From positions 3,623,885-3,687,884 of the forward strand of contig NC_020179.2 of the NCBI RefSeq assembly GCF_000224145.3: 64,000 nt of DNA. Reading direction: 5' to 3'. The first letter of the stretch is position 1. Every line of letters starts with the position of its first letter. Origin of the DNA: Ciona intestinalis. Taxonomy: Eukaryota; Chordata; Ascidiacea; Phlebobranchia; Cionidae. A program made the position numbers and the translations under genes. The notes under the pieces were generated by a model. That model was not told the origin of the DNA and did no database searches. It saw only the letters and a list, made by a program, of their open reading frames with translations. Positions 1 through 12,600 of this stretch are shown in pieces.

Positions 1-853
1 AAACACTGCTTTCAGCAAACACACGATAACGGAGTTTGCTCCTACGACGAGTAACATTGAGCAAATACTTTTGAAGCTTTGGCCCTTTGTCCGTACACCT
101 GCAGAGGCTTCTTCCATAGTTATTTGTTAATGCAGTCCCCGATATTTAAATAACGATAGCCTTCTGTCAAAAGTTTCGAATCATTTTCATAAACGTTATA
201 AGAGTTGGAAGTTCTGTTTCTTTAACGGCGGCATACAAGTGCTACATATCTTGCATATTCTCGAAGAAACCGCTTTCGTTCGTTTCTAAGCTTTGACGTT
301 ATTTGGTGGTAGCCTAGTTTTCGTTAAAGGGAAAGTAGAATGAAACGATGTTCCATATTCCCCCACCTACTATATATTATAATGCTATGGTGGTTTGCTT
401 TGTTAAATTGTCGATTTAAAACTCTACATGTGTTAGATCGTGTACACGTACAGTGTGGTACGCGTACCCCATCGAACCTTATATTTGTGCCAGAGTTGGT
501 CTGGCACCCACGATACGACAACCCGTTTAGTGGCCACCGGGTCAGAGCAATGTCCGTTAGGCGGCGGTACGCCTGCAAGCGCCGATAACTATTTATCGAA
601 TTTGAAATAAAAGCACTACAACACATGTAACCACTGAGTCAATTTGGAATACAAAGATAAAACTATGTTAATACAACATCGTTATACAGCATTTTCACCA
701 TTAGCGATTACACAATAGGCCCTGATACATAGGTTGTGCGGCACCCTGCCCAAATTGCTGCAGTTACATTTCATAAGTATATAACGTGTAGGTGCTTCAC
801 TGCAGCATTAATTCAATACGAAGAGCAATATACATTTAGAGTTAACAACATTC
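1..853. other. Gene-free left edge
   Basis: No coding exon, RNA gene or repeat was recognised here. Two overlapping open frames of 80-100 codons on opposite strands around 324-626 have no family resemblance and no splice context. The stretch ends at the stop codon of the minus-strand CAP-domain gene, so its right part should be that gene's 3' flank. Confidence 0.5.
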
Positions 854-1858
854 TCAAGCAAGCGGAAGGACATTTTCTTCGAACTGCCCCGCCATGTTCA
901 TATTTCCAGGAGGTAAATATCTCCCAACCACGTATGTGCTACCGTCAGAAGCTTGTGCAAATCCGGCCCCGAACTCGGTGGAGGCCTTCCATACTACTTG
1001 AGTGAAATGACCTGAACCAAGCCATGAATTAAAATTTATCACCCAATATTACTTACAATGACAAGCCATTTCTTATAAATTCATATCACGAGTTAAAACT
1101 ATCTATCAAATTATAATGTGATAATTTACAAATACAAGTAATTATCTACATTACCTGTCGAACCACTAAATCCTGGTTGCGAGAAGTCGTAATCTTTTAA
1201 CTCATTGTACCACATATCCACCGCTGCATCTGCTCCCAACTCAGCAGAACTCCAAGCCAAGTTCTCCCCTGCACCTTCGCGATCCTTACAATGCTCAAGA
1301 GCATTCTTCGCAGCAATATGATCGGCCCATCTATTTATAGAAACCATTTGTTAAAGATTTAAATTGTGGTTTAATATAACAATAAATGAATGTAACATAT
1401 ATATCGTCCCATGGCGAAAAAACGACAGTCGTCATAACACAGGTGATCACTATTATATACATCTCGTGTCCGCTTACGAGTCACCACGTTTGTAACTTTG
1501 TGAGTAATTATTCTGGGGGTACAGTCCGTTTTGTAATGTATTCCTGACAATTGTTGCACAGACGCGTTTGAACAATAGTTTATATAAAGCAGTCGCAAGT
1601 TTAATCATGGTCAAATTGTTGGATGTTTTGTCTTACTTCTGTGCGTCCTCGCACAACTTAACGCTCAGCGTCATAGCAGCGGTCGAATGAAGCGCTCTCT
1701 TCTCGTTGTGTTTTGTCAGCATGTCTTTAGCGTATTGAGACCCGTCTCCTTTTGGTTCTTCTGTTACAGTTTCTTCTTCCTTAGTCGGTGGTGTAACATC
1801 AACCGTTTCCTCATTCTTTGGCTCATCTGCACAAATAATTGCCGCTGTTATAAGCACT
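854..1858 (-). CDS. Secreted CAP-domain (CRISP/GAPR-1/SCP-like) protein, first exon unresolved
   Basis: Three exons are visible on the minus strand: about 1858-1637, 1330-1155 and 1011-854, with GT-AG borders and matching phases. The first begins with the end of a hydrophobic stretch (LITAAIICA), probably a signal peptide, then an acidic Thr/Glu/Pro-rich linker and the CAP start KHNEKRALHST. The second carries WADHIAAKN and the signature GAGENLAW. The third carries GHFTQVVWK and the closing YVVGRYLPPGN. These are the CAP1/CAP2-type signatures of the CRISP/antigen-5/PR-1 family. The mature domain is short and ends just after PPGN, without a Cys-rich hinge, so it resembles GAPR-1-type single-domain members. 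CAP proteins are known as secreted or Golgi-associated lipid-, protein- or metal-binding proteins; the role here is unknown. The initiator ATG must lie in an upstream exon that I could not place. Confidence 0.82.
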
Positions 1859-1860
1859 TA

Positions 1861-4800
1861 AGATTCGATTTCTGGTGTATAGCCGTGTGTGCTAATAACA
1901 ATCTACGTTGACATTACAATGGCTAAGAAGGTTGGGACAGTGAAATGCGAAACTGAAAGTTTATTGACCTAAGAGAACAAAAGTTGAATTCACGACACGG
2001 TGTGTATAATTACAACTTAACATTGCGCAATCGCCAATACGCTGACATTTTTCGTCAAAGCGTATGTCTATCAAAATCTTAACTAAGGAAAAGATTTCTA
2101 CTTTTACAAGCGTTTCGATCGTAACTTTCGCATTTGTTTTGTTTGCTGGGCGATTTCAAGCCACAGGACACCGGAAACCACTCCGGGACAGGCCGGGCTA
2201 TTAACCTGAAGAACGATTCAGGAGAAAATTGGATGAAACTGAATATAGAGAGTAAAACCTTTTGAAACAATGGTTTAACATGACGCGGTTTATTAAGTTC
2301 GCGGTTTGAAAAATATGTTATTTCCAAAACTATGAGATTAAAATCGCATAAATGCAGTGTGTTCCGTTTATACCCTCAGCTTAAGGCAAAACATAATGTA
2401 TATATAGTAGGGTGGGGGAAGATGTTACACATTTAGATTCCATTGTCTTGTCCCATTTAGTCGTAAACAAAGAACATTCAAAAAATTATAAAACCGTATC
2501 CTCGCGACTCCAATAAACCGTTGTTAATTGTTTAAAACACGTTCAGAATATTTTGCTTTTATGTGCATAAAGTGTTCCGTCTTCCCCATCCTACTATATT
2601 TTCTTGTGTAAAATATTTTAGAATTTCAAGCGAGAAAAATACAGATGTTGTTTTTCGCTTTATTACCTTGTACTCTATATACGTAAAACAAACGTCTTTA
2701 TAAATGGCGTTTGCGAATACCAAGAAAATTATGACAACCAAGACCTGACAGTCATCACAACACAGGGGGCTGAGATCATTGTAAACAGTTAGGTTCTCGG
2801 TAATATGACTTAGTATTCTATGTGTTGGGTACAAACTATATTAAAACAGCACTTACTAGTTGTTGTGATCGTCTCCTTTTTAGATGATTTTAAACAGTTC
2901 CCCATTTTATTACTTTAATTGTCGCTACTGCTATAATACAAACCACTATACAAAGAAAACAGTATAGGTATGAAAACTTGTCGGTACATTATGTTAGGCT
3001 ATTCAAAACGAACTGAAGTATAATTGCACAATATCTATCGGCCGGTTTAATTGCGCAGTTTTATGACTAATTCTCTTCCGCAGAATTGATTATTTAACCT
3101 TCGTATATCCTGTATTACAAGCCGGACCTGTGCGCTATGAATCAAAACGCAACGTTGTTTATGCTACTGGTATACCACTGAACTATACCTATGTATCCAT
3201 AGCTTTATAAATACATGACAGAAATTGGAAAATTTTAACACGCAAACGTAATAAACGAATCGTTCGACATGCTTAAGTTATTTCCGCTCCCCTTTATATG
3301 CTTTGACATCCCAAAAGCCCGGGCAAGCCAGCGCAAATTCATTACGAATCGACCCAAAATCCACCAACCTATTATAACGTGATGCATCAATCTAACTGCG
3401 CACGTAAATTCCTCTGAAATTACGAAGCGGACTGTTTTCTAGCTGATTTTGAACACGACCACTTAGCTTTATTGTCTTTTGCAATTTTAAAGGTAAAATC
3501 ATGCTCACAGTCGTTATTTTAAGACATTGAACGAATTGGGAGAACTGTATATGAATCTGTTTCGCTCCATTTGATCGGAACAGTCAACACAGTTTCGCCC
3601 ACCAGTAAATGCGTGTAGACAGTAATACCAACGCTATTCACGCACTGTGTGCTTCGAACTCAAGTCGGACAGCGATCTTATATAGCCAGAATTTAATTTC
3701 ATTCAACTTATACACTAATGAATGACAATTCGAATTTGGCTGCGGTTCACGGCGGTCAATTCAGAACCAAGGCCCCTTTCTTTCAAAGCGAGTCCTAACG
3801 TGTTCGTTCGTGTTTAAAGGTCTAATTTTCGACTTACTGAAAAGAGCGTCGAACGCGTCTGATTTTCTGCTTTACACACACAGTTAAACCACCATTGCCA
3901 AGAGTCCGACATTCCGCTAGCAATTTGATTGTTTACTTTGGCCAGGGGATGAAAACCTCGCAAACCTGTATTCTTTTAACTACCTGAAGTCCATTATAAC
4001 TGACCAATCTGTCATAGCTGGCGGCACCGCGTTGGCCTTTATATTCTCAATTAGTCTACAGTTGAAAGGGACACGGAAAACGCGTAGGCTCCAATTATTT
4101 CCCATTTTGTACACGTATGTCATGACAGCTTGGCTTAATGAACACGGTGCGTTCTTGTTAACGCCTTTCGCCTAACTAATGTTTCCATTTAAATTTAACT
4201 TCATCTGTAGCAATACAACATTATACGTTTCAACATTACATCTTTTATAGCCAAACACCCTTATTCTGCGTATGCCTGAAACTATACGTTCTAAAATCTA
4301 AAGACACCTCGCTATTACTGGAGTCGAACTAGATTTTCATCCATCTATCTTATTATTTCTTGCTTTCGTTTCAAACCCCACCAACCCTGCTGTGGTCCCG
4401 TTGTCGATTCAGTGTGGTCATCAAACCCTGACGTATTCCTGCCACAACATAGCGTTCTACGTATAGCTGTATACGCCTGCATTACTTATATACATTTCTG
4501 TGGGCAATCATTCAACTTAGTCAGAAATAAAAGCCTGAAGTCGTTTCACGACGCATACGGTTGCACTAATCATTACTAACAGCGGTATCCAGTTCATGCT
4601 TAGAAACTTTGAAAGACCAACTCGCACGCTTCTATTTATTTATACGTGCGTGCTAACAGGCGTCTTTTCGCTACGTAATAACGCCTTGTAGAATTTGTGT
4701 CTTGCGTTGTAAAACGACCGAATGTGATGCACAACAATAAATGATGTGATTTATGAACTGCGAGTTGTCGAACTTCTTACACGGAAACGGTACTTTCGAT

Positions 4801-5042
4801 TACTGTTACACGTTATCACATTTCCACGCGTGTGGCCAATGCCTTCAAGTTTATGCGGAGTTATAGTCTATGTATTATAACCCCTGTCACTTTTATAAGC
4901 AAACTAATTCTCCAATTAACGGATGCAACAAAAAATTGTCCAAATTTCCAAAGTAAAAATATAGTTGTAGTAAACTAAATACGTTTCAATTGTCTGTAAC
5001 AACGATTTCGCCATATATCGTGTGAAATTATCCTATACTTAC
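1861..5042. other. Intergenic stretch without recognised gene
   Basis: Apart from one MITE copy (2403-2598), I see no exon with family similarity and no RNA gene in this interval. It should contain the promoter and missing first exon of the CAP-domain gene near its left end. Minus-strand frames at 2079-2327 and 2559-2834 look like chance frames; the second is partly MITE sequence. Confidence 0.45.
2403..2598. mobile_element. Palindromic-end MITE, copy 1
   Basis: Starts TATAGTAGGGTGGGGGAAGA and ends CCCCATCCTACTATA, with TA-rich flanks. The interior carries the family words for the coding-free core (ttataaaaccgtatcc, ccgttgttaattgttt, aacacg.tcag). It belongs to the ~195 bp family repeated throughout the window. 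Confidence 0.88.
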
Positions 5043-5097
5043 CGTTTGGAGATTTCTTTTCTTCTGTCCCAAACAACCTGGAAAAGGCTTTTCCCAT
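5043..5097 (-). CDS. Candidate first coding exon, N-myristoylation-type start
   Basis: A minus-strand ATG opens 18 codons reading MGKAFSRLFGTEEKKSPN and runs directly into a strong donor (G|GTAAGTAT). An acceptor-like AACTCAG sits just before the ATG. The MG-K-x-x-S start and amphipathic FSRLFG resemble N-termini of ARF-family GTPases; a CHMP4-type ESCRT-III start is an alternative. No continuing exon was recognised at lower coordinates, so this could be an isolated chance match. Confidence 0.25.
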
Positions 5098-5465
5098 TCT
5101 GAGTTGATATTTGATTACACGGAATAAAGTGTTACTTTTATATGCTATATAGTACCTATCAAGTACAATGATAAATGGTTTACGTAAATGCAAGTACGCG
5201 CAATATCATATTTTTGTTGAAAAACTTACTTTTATAGTACTTTATACTATAAAAGTCTCCAAACCTTTGCAATGCATTTACTATCTTGCGATGGCAGATC
5301 TGCACACGACACAGCTTTGACGTTTCTGACACGCCCCCTGTACCTGCGCTATGTTGTTTAAATAAATAAAGTAAAAAGGGCGAGCCACTTCTTGCCATCA
5401 CTCGACCATAAACTAAGTCATGCCCCAATCCCAGCTTAACAACAGCCCTCACGACCTCTACTATA

Positions 5466-5661
5466 TATAGTAGGTTGGGGTAAGATGGGACACCTTTTCA
5501 TTCTATTTTCTCGTTCCATTTAGTAGTATACAAAGAACATTCAAAGAATTATAAACCGTATCCTCACGACTCCCATAGACCGTTGTTAATTGTTTAAGGT
5601 ACAAACAAGATATTTGGATATTATGTTCATAAGGTGTCCCGTCTTCCCCTCCCCTACTGTA
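5466..5661. mobile_element. MITE, copy 2
   Basis: Left end TATAGTAGGTTGGGGTAAGA, right end GTCTTCCCCTCCCCTACTGTA, with the standard interior. Near complete, with about 10 percent divergence in the ends by eye. Confidence 0.87.
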
Positions 5662-5934
5662 CATGCCAATCAAAACTAATCTCATGTTATGAACAACGCA
5701 AGTTTTGAACTAAACTGCTGCTTAATATTTTAAATATAACACAACTCTCGTGGATATACGTGTTATTTTAACTCATTATTTTCTGTCGTGGACTTTTTCC
5801 GAAAAACTTGAGCGTAATACTTTAAACTGTCAAACATTCGTACAACCATATTAAATAAAGTCAAAGATAGAAATTCTAAAACCACCTCCACCGTATCAGT
5901 TAACACAAATGTGTCGCCTCACACAGAATCCCAG

Positions 5935-5963
5935 TTTCCCATCTTACCCCACAGTACTATATA
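5935..5963. mobile_element. MITE terminal remnant
   Basis: Only the terminal repeat is left (CATCTTACCCCACAGTACTA, then TATA). No matching opposite end was found nearby. Confidence 0.55.
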
Positions 5964-6140
5964 TTTTGTTCATTCTTATTCTAATCCCTTCTTTCCATCT
6001 TATGTGTGTGTAGCTATGTCCTGCTTTACAATGATATACAGTCACCTCACGACTTCTTTGTCGTTCGTATAATCCCATACGTCAATAAATATTGTTGACA
6101 TACACGTATGTAGTAACTTGTTCCTGATTCGGCATTAATA

Positions 6141-6165
6141 TATAGCGGGGGTAAGACAGAGCATG
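6141..6165. mobile_element. MITE terminal remnant
   Basis: A short left-end-like word (TATAGCGGGGGTAAGACAG) with no interior or opposite end. It may be a decayed tip. Confidence 0.35.
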
Positions 6166-6622
6166 GTATTTATTAAGTTACGGTGAAATACCTATTTCTT
6201 TATTACTTATTTTTATTACTTATTTTTTCGAGTTTTCAAATACCACAGGCATTCAAATACCACAGGTTTTCAAATATCACAGGCCTATGCTTTCGCTATG
6301 AATATATTTAGGCGAAAACTAATGCAAATGCAGAAACACACTTCGGAACTTTGTGCTTGGTAAATAAACTAACGCAATAAAAAAGATAAAAATAAAGAAC
6401 TGTTTGTAACTTTATGCAATGTTTTCATTTATCAAATATCCAAAAAAAGTTTCTTTTGTTAAGATGCAAGCAATTCTATTTCTTTTATGTTAATTTCTTA
6501 TAAGTTGTTAAATTTCAATAACTACTATACACCTGGGCCATGAGTGAGTGAACTGTAAAAGCTTGAAGCAATTCTCTACGTCTAACTAACTATTCTACTG
6601 CAATAAAATGGTCCTTGCGTAT

Positions 6623-9600
6623 TCACGGAATCTTGTTTTCTTCTGTCATATTCGTTTCAGTGTTGCCCATATCCGTTGTTGGAAATTGTTTTCCCTTTGT
6701 TTGAGAACTATCATGTTCTTTATTGGACTTAGCACTGGAAACACCGTCCGAAAAATTTTTGGAATCCAATTTTAAAACCGTCGTTTCGTCTGAAACTTGC
6801 GCTCTAGCGTCGCCTAGCGGTACTGGTACTTCTGATATATCAACCGCATGAGGTGCTGTTTGTTCGCATGCAGTGTCTCGTATCTCTGCCGTAATGTCTC
6901 TTACTTTCCCTGTCTTCGAGTTGGCGGCTTGGTCTTTTTTCCATTTCATTCGTCTGCAAAGTAATTGCTTCAATGGGTGAAAGGGTCAAAATCGAATAAC
7001 ACGAATAGACAAACATGTCGGAAACACACCGTTTTATAATCGGTGTAGTACCGTGTGGTATGATTAATACCGTTATTTATCCAGTATTTCCTAATTGGAT
7101 TTTTAACAAATAAAAGTCCTGTTTTTAGTTCGTAAGGATAGGGTTCAGAAAATGATAAATATTCTTTGTTTTTTACCAAAATGGAGAAACAAAATAGAAA
7201 CATAGACCTTACCCCAACCTACTATATATGACAATACAAAAAAAAAACGTTTAACTCATACAACAGTACACAACATATGAATCTCCATTCTACCTGTTTT
7301 GAAACCAAATCTTTATATGTCGTTCAGTTAAGTTTAGCATCGCTGCTAACTCTATCCTTCGTGGTCTTGAGATATAACGACTGAAGTGAAACTCTTTCTC
7401 CAGTTCAAGAAGCTGCCATCTCGTATAAGCTGTCCTTGTCCTTTTGTTTTCATCCACCTCGGGAAATTGCGCGGGGATGCCTCCAGTTGCTATGTGGAAA
7501 AAACACTTTGTTTATTGTTTTAAAACTCAGTTGTCCTTGTCTAAATAGTCATCCTTTCATTACGAAAAATCAAAAAAAAATCTTTATACACGTAAGCGGG
7601 CACAAGGTGTGTGAAACAGAACGCCCGCGTTATTACTACCCGTTGCTATACGCCAGCATGCACATTCCTATAAATACATAAATATATCACCGAAAATCTA
7701 TCGAAAACATCATTTTCAATTGGAGTAGGTTGGTTTCATAATAAAAATGTAACTCAGTATATGGTAATGCCATTTCACTGTGTAGGATCGAACAGAGAGG
7801 TACATGTTCTTACTCTATTTATCGACCCAAGCAGTTGGTATGGTAAGAATAATTACAGAACGAAACCGTATCCTAACGACTTTGAAAAGCGTTGTTAATT
7901 GTTAAAACCACGACTATTAAATATAGGGTAACGTGTATAACCATCTTACCCCACAGTACAATATCTGTATTTTGATCCATCCTGTGGAAATTCAATAGTT
8001 ACTATAACGTGTGTAATCTACCCTACGTGTACAGTGTTTCGATGGCTAATTCACTTTTGTTTAATTAAGTCGCCCTTATCTTACTTCTACTGATCAATAG
8101 GGCCGACCCGTTGTTCATCAAGTTATATGGGTTATGCTCAGACCAATGGCTGTCCTTTTCACTCCGCAAGCAAGTAAACATGGTTATCGCAGATCAGAAA
8201 AGATTTACGGTCCATACGCTATAGTGAGACGACTGTCATCTTACATTGCCACAACGCTACACGTTGCCAAGTTACAACATGTAACTGACAAATGGATATC
8301 AAAATCAGTAGATTGCAACGAAATTTCTGCGTTGTCTAATTTATATACGCATAGGAATAAAACTAAAGGTTATACAATTTGAAAATTTCAGAAGCATTCA
8401 TTGGTTTGAACCCATTTTTAAACGTCAGTAAAATGTATAGTAGGGTTTCGGGGGCTGGCTGAACACCTTTATATTTGTTAACGATCAGGAGATTTTGATA
8501 CTTTGTGCTAAAGGTGTCCCGTCTTCTCATACCCTATCTGTATAAAAAAAAACATACTACCATAAAGTGTATATTCACGGCCAGGACTACCGTGAACTAT
8601 ACTTTCTAATTAATAATTGCTTTCTATAAAGCGTCTCATGTGTTAAAGAGATCTTAAATCAATGAGATTATGATCGTCAGATCTTGTCGACCCTTAGCGA
8701 TAAGCGACAAAGTAGTCGCCTAAACTTTGTATCAAACCGACCACCCAATGTTTACATGTCAGTCCCCAACATAACGCACTAACGCCTCGGCAAATAGCGG
8801 AATTAAAGCTTGATCAACATCCCGATAAGCGACTTGTCACACGCTCAGATAAAGGCCACCAGCCAAAAAGGCTGTAACTCGTAAGAATCGCCGCCGTTTC
8901 AAATATTATAACCACCGCTGTGGACATAAGCACTTAACGTCGCAGTACACGTAGTGTAGCTACCGTATTTCGATCGGCTTAATCATTAAACCGCTGTCGT
9001 TCTCGTGTCACCAGCGATGATGTGGTGGCCCTCCCATCACGAAAGACTGCGCACCGTTTACGCTGCGTTATCATGAACTGAGTCGCCACCCTGCGTGCCC
9101 ATTTATCACAGCGAATACAAAATGGCGGATACAATTTCAAACTTCTGTAAAGTCATGGCCAATGAATATAAACATGCTACTTAACACTATACCTGAACCT
9201 CTATTTTTTGAATAATATGTTTTCTAATTATGTTTCGACTAAATAATCTTGAAGACTTGTGACCAGTTACATTCATTCAGTTGTATTTCTGTGTTTCATA
9301 TACTCTTATATTCGCCAAAACAGTCATTGCTGCATAACGCACCCGAAACCGCTAAGTTTGATAATCTAAATTGATCTCCGTTCAGCCCATCTTTCAATAA
9401 CCGGTAATTGATAAAAACAGCTGTTGAAGAGCCTTCAAACAGATAGATACCAAACCTAATCTTACGTCTACGTTCCATTAGAGAACGTGTCTGGATCAGC
9501 TCAAGTACAAATCTCATACACATAGTTTTGTATTTCATGTTTACACCAAATCTCGACGAGAGTTCTTCAAAAATCACCTTTTTTATTAAAAATTTTACGA

Positions 9601-12600
9601 AAAAAAGCAAATTATTTTAAAATTCGGATATTTTTTTTCAATTTTTGTGGAAAATTGTGTTTAAAAATGACCGGTTATCTCTTATAGTTTCGATTTAGAC
9701 AGAAATTGATCGTTAAAATTCTCTTAGCAGAATTCATTTGGTACACCATGATCTGTATGTAGTTTATATGGAAAAGCGTGTTTTAATTTGAGCGTTGTCA
9801 TCCCTTTAGTTCAGATTTTTATATTAATTGGTTGTAAAAAGTATTTCGCCTAACTAAAATGTCCTAATCTTGTAGTTTATATTACTTCGTTGAAAATATT
9901 TTATTTGCAATTCGTTTTGAAATTCGGTCGCTCTTACCCCCCTAGTTTAGACTTGATATCTTTCCCGGAGGTCTTGAAGCGACGATGACAGTTTTCTATC
10001 CTTCGTCGCCTCTCGCGCTTATCTAACGGACTTGAATTCAAAGCAAGCATTTGATTCGACTACGGTGGCTGGCATGGGAGTTCAGTAACACCTTACAACG
10101 TAAACAGACTGTGGGAACGTCTACGTAAAACGATAACGATTCTTACCAAACTGACATTAAAATAACATGCTATATTCTGACCAACAATTCCCACGTCTTA
10201 AAAATTTAAACTGTTTTTTTTTTATAAAACTTTTGTAAAAGGCAAGTAATGAGTATGCAATATGATCGTAATTGCGTAAGCGTGTTTGTTGCTTAAATAT
10301 CAATTACATGAAAGGAAGATAAAAGTTCATAAACCTAATCAGTGACCTGTATGTTCTTGGTCAGTTAAGTCAACAAAACAAGTGATAACTGGACATTTTG
10401 CGTGAGAACTCATCCTATAATAATGCAGTCGCTTGTTTAAATGGCCATTCGCAACTAGTTTAACACATTCTTAGACTTCCCAGTTATTTCCACTCAAAAA
10501 AATGGCCATTTAAGTATATCGGAACTTCTTTCACAAATAAACTATTTTACAAGCGTTTTTAATTTGGTGTTTATGTATTTCTGCAACTGTCAAAAATTAC
10601 CTGTGTGAATCCTACGTTTCAAACGTAATATTAATATTTATTTCCCTTGGCATATGAAGCTTATTAAAAATGGTGCACCATCACCGCGGCGGCCATTTTT
10701 TCTAAAGGTTCCCCTAAAAATGTTGACGCTTTATTCATTTCTTGCTTTGATAAGCGCAATAAATCTTATTAAATTGTTAAATATCGGTTAACCTGTCGTC
10801 GCTGACCGACCGCCAGCTTGAAAACTTTAAAAGTACCGCCCCTTATATTTCTTATCTCGATTGTAACTTGTGTTTATCTGATATGTCTGCGAGGACAAAG
10901 TGACCGCTCAAATCGCCCACATGTGTGGTCTAGGGTTTGTAATGTAACTTTGTTGCGTCTTTCCAATTAAAAACAAATTTTACCCGGAGCGTGATTTTAC
11001 GGCTTACGTTTTGCTGCTGATTCACTTCTTTTTGCTCTTTTATTTACTGGATCTCGTTTTAGTATTTAAAAAGATACCTAAAAATGATGTTACGTTACTC
11101 AAGATTTTAACCCGTATTTTGATTTTAATGGCTTCGTTTTGTTTCTAATTACCTTTTCTTCGCTGTTTTAATTAGTCGGATCTTTGTTACTGTATTCGAA
11201 GAGATAAATCAAATATATATGTTATGTTATTATGTGCTAAAACTTTGGCTGTAGATCCCTTACATTTTATTGTGTTTGGTGAAAAAACACCCTGCTTCTA
11301 AATACCAAGAGCGCATAACTAATATTTAAACTTAATTTTCATAAATAACCCCAATGCGGATTTTATATATATCACAACTTTTGGAATGGCCGTTTACGAA
11401 ACAACTTAACCTATAAAGTTGCTACAGTGTTTAACTATACGTCAGATAGTTATACCTGCAAAATAGTGAGTAAAATTTATTCAAGCTTGCTTTTGTATTC
11501 CCGTTCTCGTATATCTTTGCATCGAAAAGAAATGAATAATTACGCCTTAAGAAGAATATTTATTGATCAGTAGCAACGCTTTTATTCGACACTTTTCGTT
11601 TTACTGTAGCGTTACCGACTGTCGCTTTGTTGCTAATTTCCTTTCTTTTCGCTGTTTTAATTAATCTGATCTTTTTGTATCCGTTTTCGAAGAGATAAAT
11701 AAAAATTTTAATTTCTTTTATCTTAATAACTTCTAACAGTAAACAACTATACGGATATGCAGTTCAATCGTCTGTCTTTTGGTAACCGTAAGAAACTACC
11801 GGGAAATGTTTAGAATTATATCAGTTATGGTTACTTCAAGACTTTACATTTATTCCAGTAACATATATGCATGTCACATCATTTCGCTCAGACAATTTAA
11901 ACGAAATTTAAAATCGGTTGTTATCGCGAAAATCGGTTTAAAATTTTCTACTTGAAAAACTCGGTACAAGGTGAAAATTTCAATAAAGAACTGTTGAATT
12001 ACCAAAACCCAAATTCGAAGTCCGCTGCGTTCATGCAAACTGAAGTCTACACATTATTATACGGCAAAAGATATATAGTATAGGGGTGATGCGAACGTGA
12101 CAATTTTTCATTGTATTTTCTCGTCCTATTTGGTGGTGGACAAAAAAACATTTAAAGAATTATAAAACCATATCTTTACGACTTCCATAGAACGTTGTTA
12201 ATTGTTTAAAACACGGTCAGGATATTTGGACATTATGTGTTAAAGGTTTCCGTCTTCCCCCACCGAACTATACAGGTGTTTTAAACACCGAATCATGTTT
12301 CAGTTTGCTAAAGTAGCATTTCATGTCACACAGAGCAATAAACGACAAAGTCACTTTTAAATCTGACTTTTTTATTACCTATAAATTACATCGCACAGAC
12401 ATATCGCATAATTTATCGAGACATAGTTGTCGTGTATAAATTTCAATGTTAACTCTACCTTTGCTTTTAAACCGTATTTAGTGCTGTGGGGTAAGATGGT
12501 TATTATAGCACATCGTGTTTATTATTTTCTAATCGTTTATTTAACAAAAAAATACGCACAATTTGAGTCGTATGGCAACAGTTTAAAGTTGTCCCGTAAA

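Larger units (their letters stand above)
5098..6622. other. Intergenic, MITE copies only
   Basis: Holds one complete MITE and two terminal remnants, listed separately. A 90-codon minus-strand frame at 5180-5452 has no recognisable domain. The right end is the 3' flank of the IPF1 gene. Confidence 0.45.

Noticed and set aside
5180-5452. Minus-strand 90-codon frame
   Set aside because: No homology impression, no splice or start context.
8134-8382. Plus-strand 82-codon frame antisense to IPF1 intron 1
   Set aside because: No domain features; composition like the surrounding intron.
9296-9610. Minus-strand open frame of 104 codons in IPF1 intron 1
   Set aside because: No domain recognised, no convincing splice sites or ATG context; AT-rich chance frame most likely.
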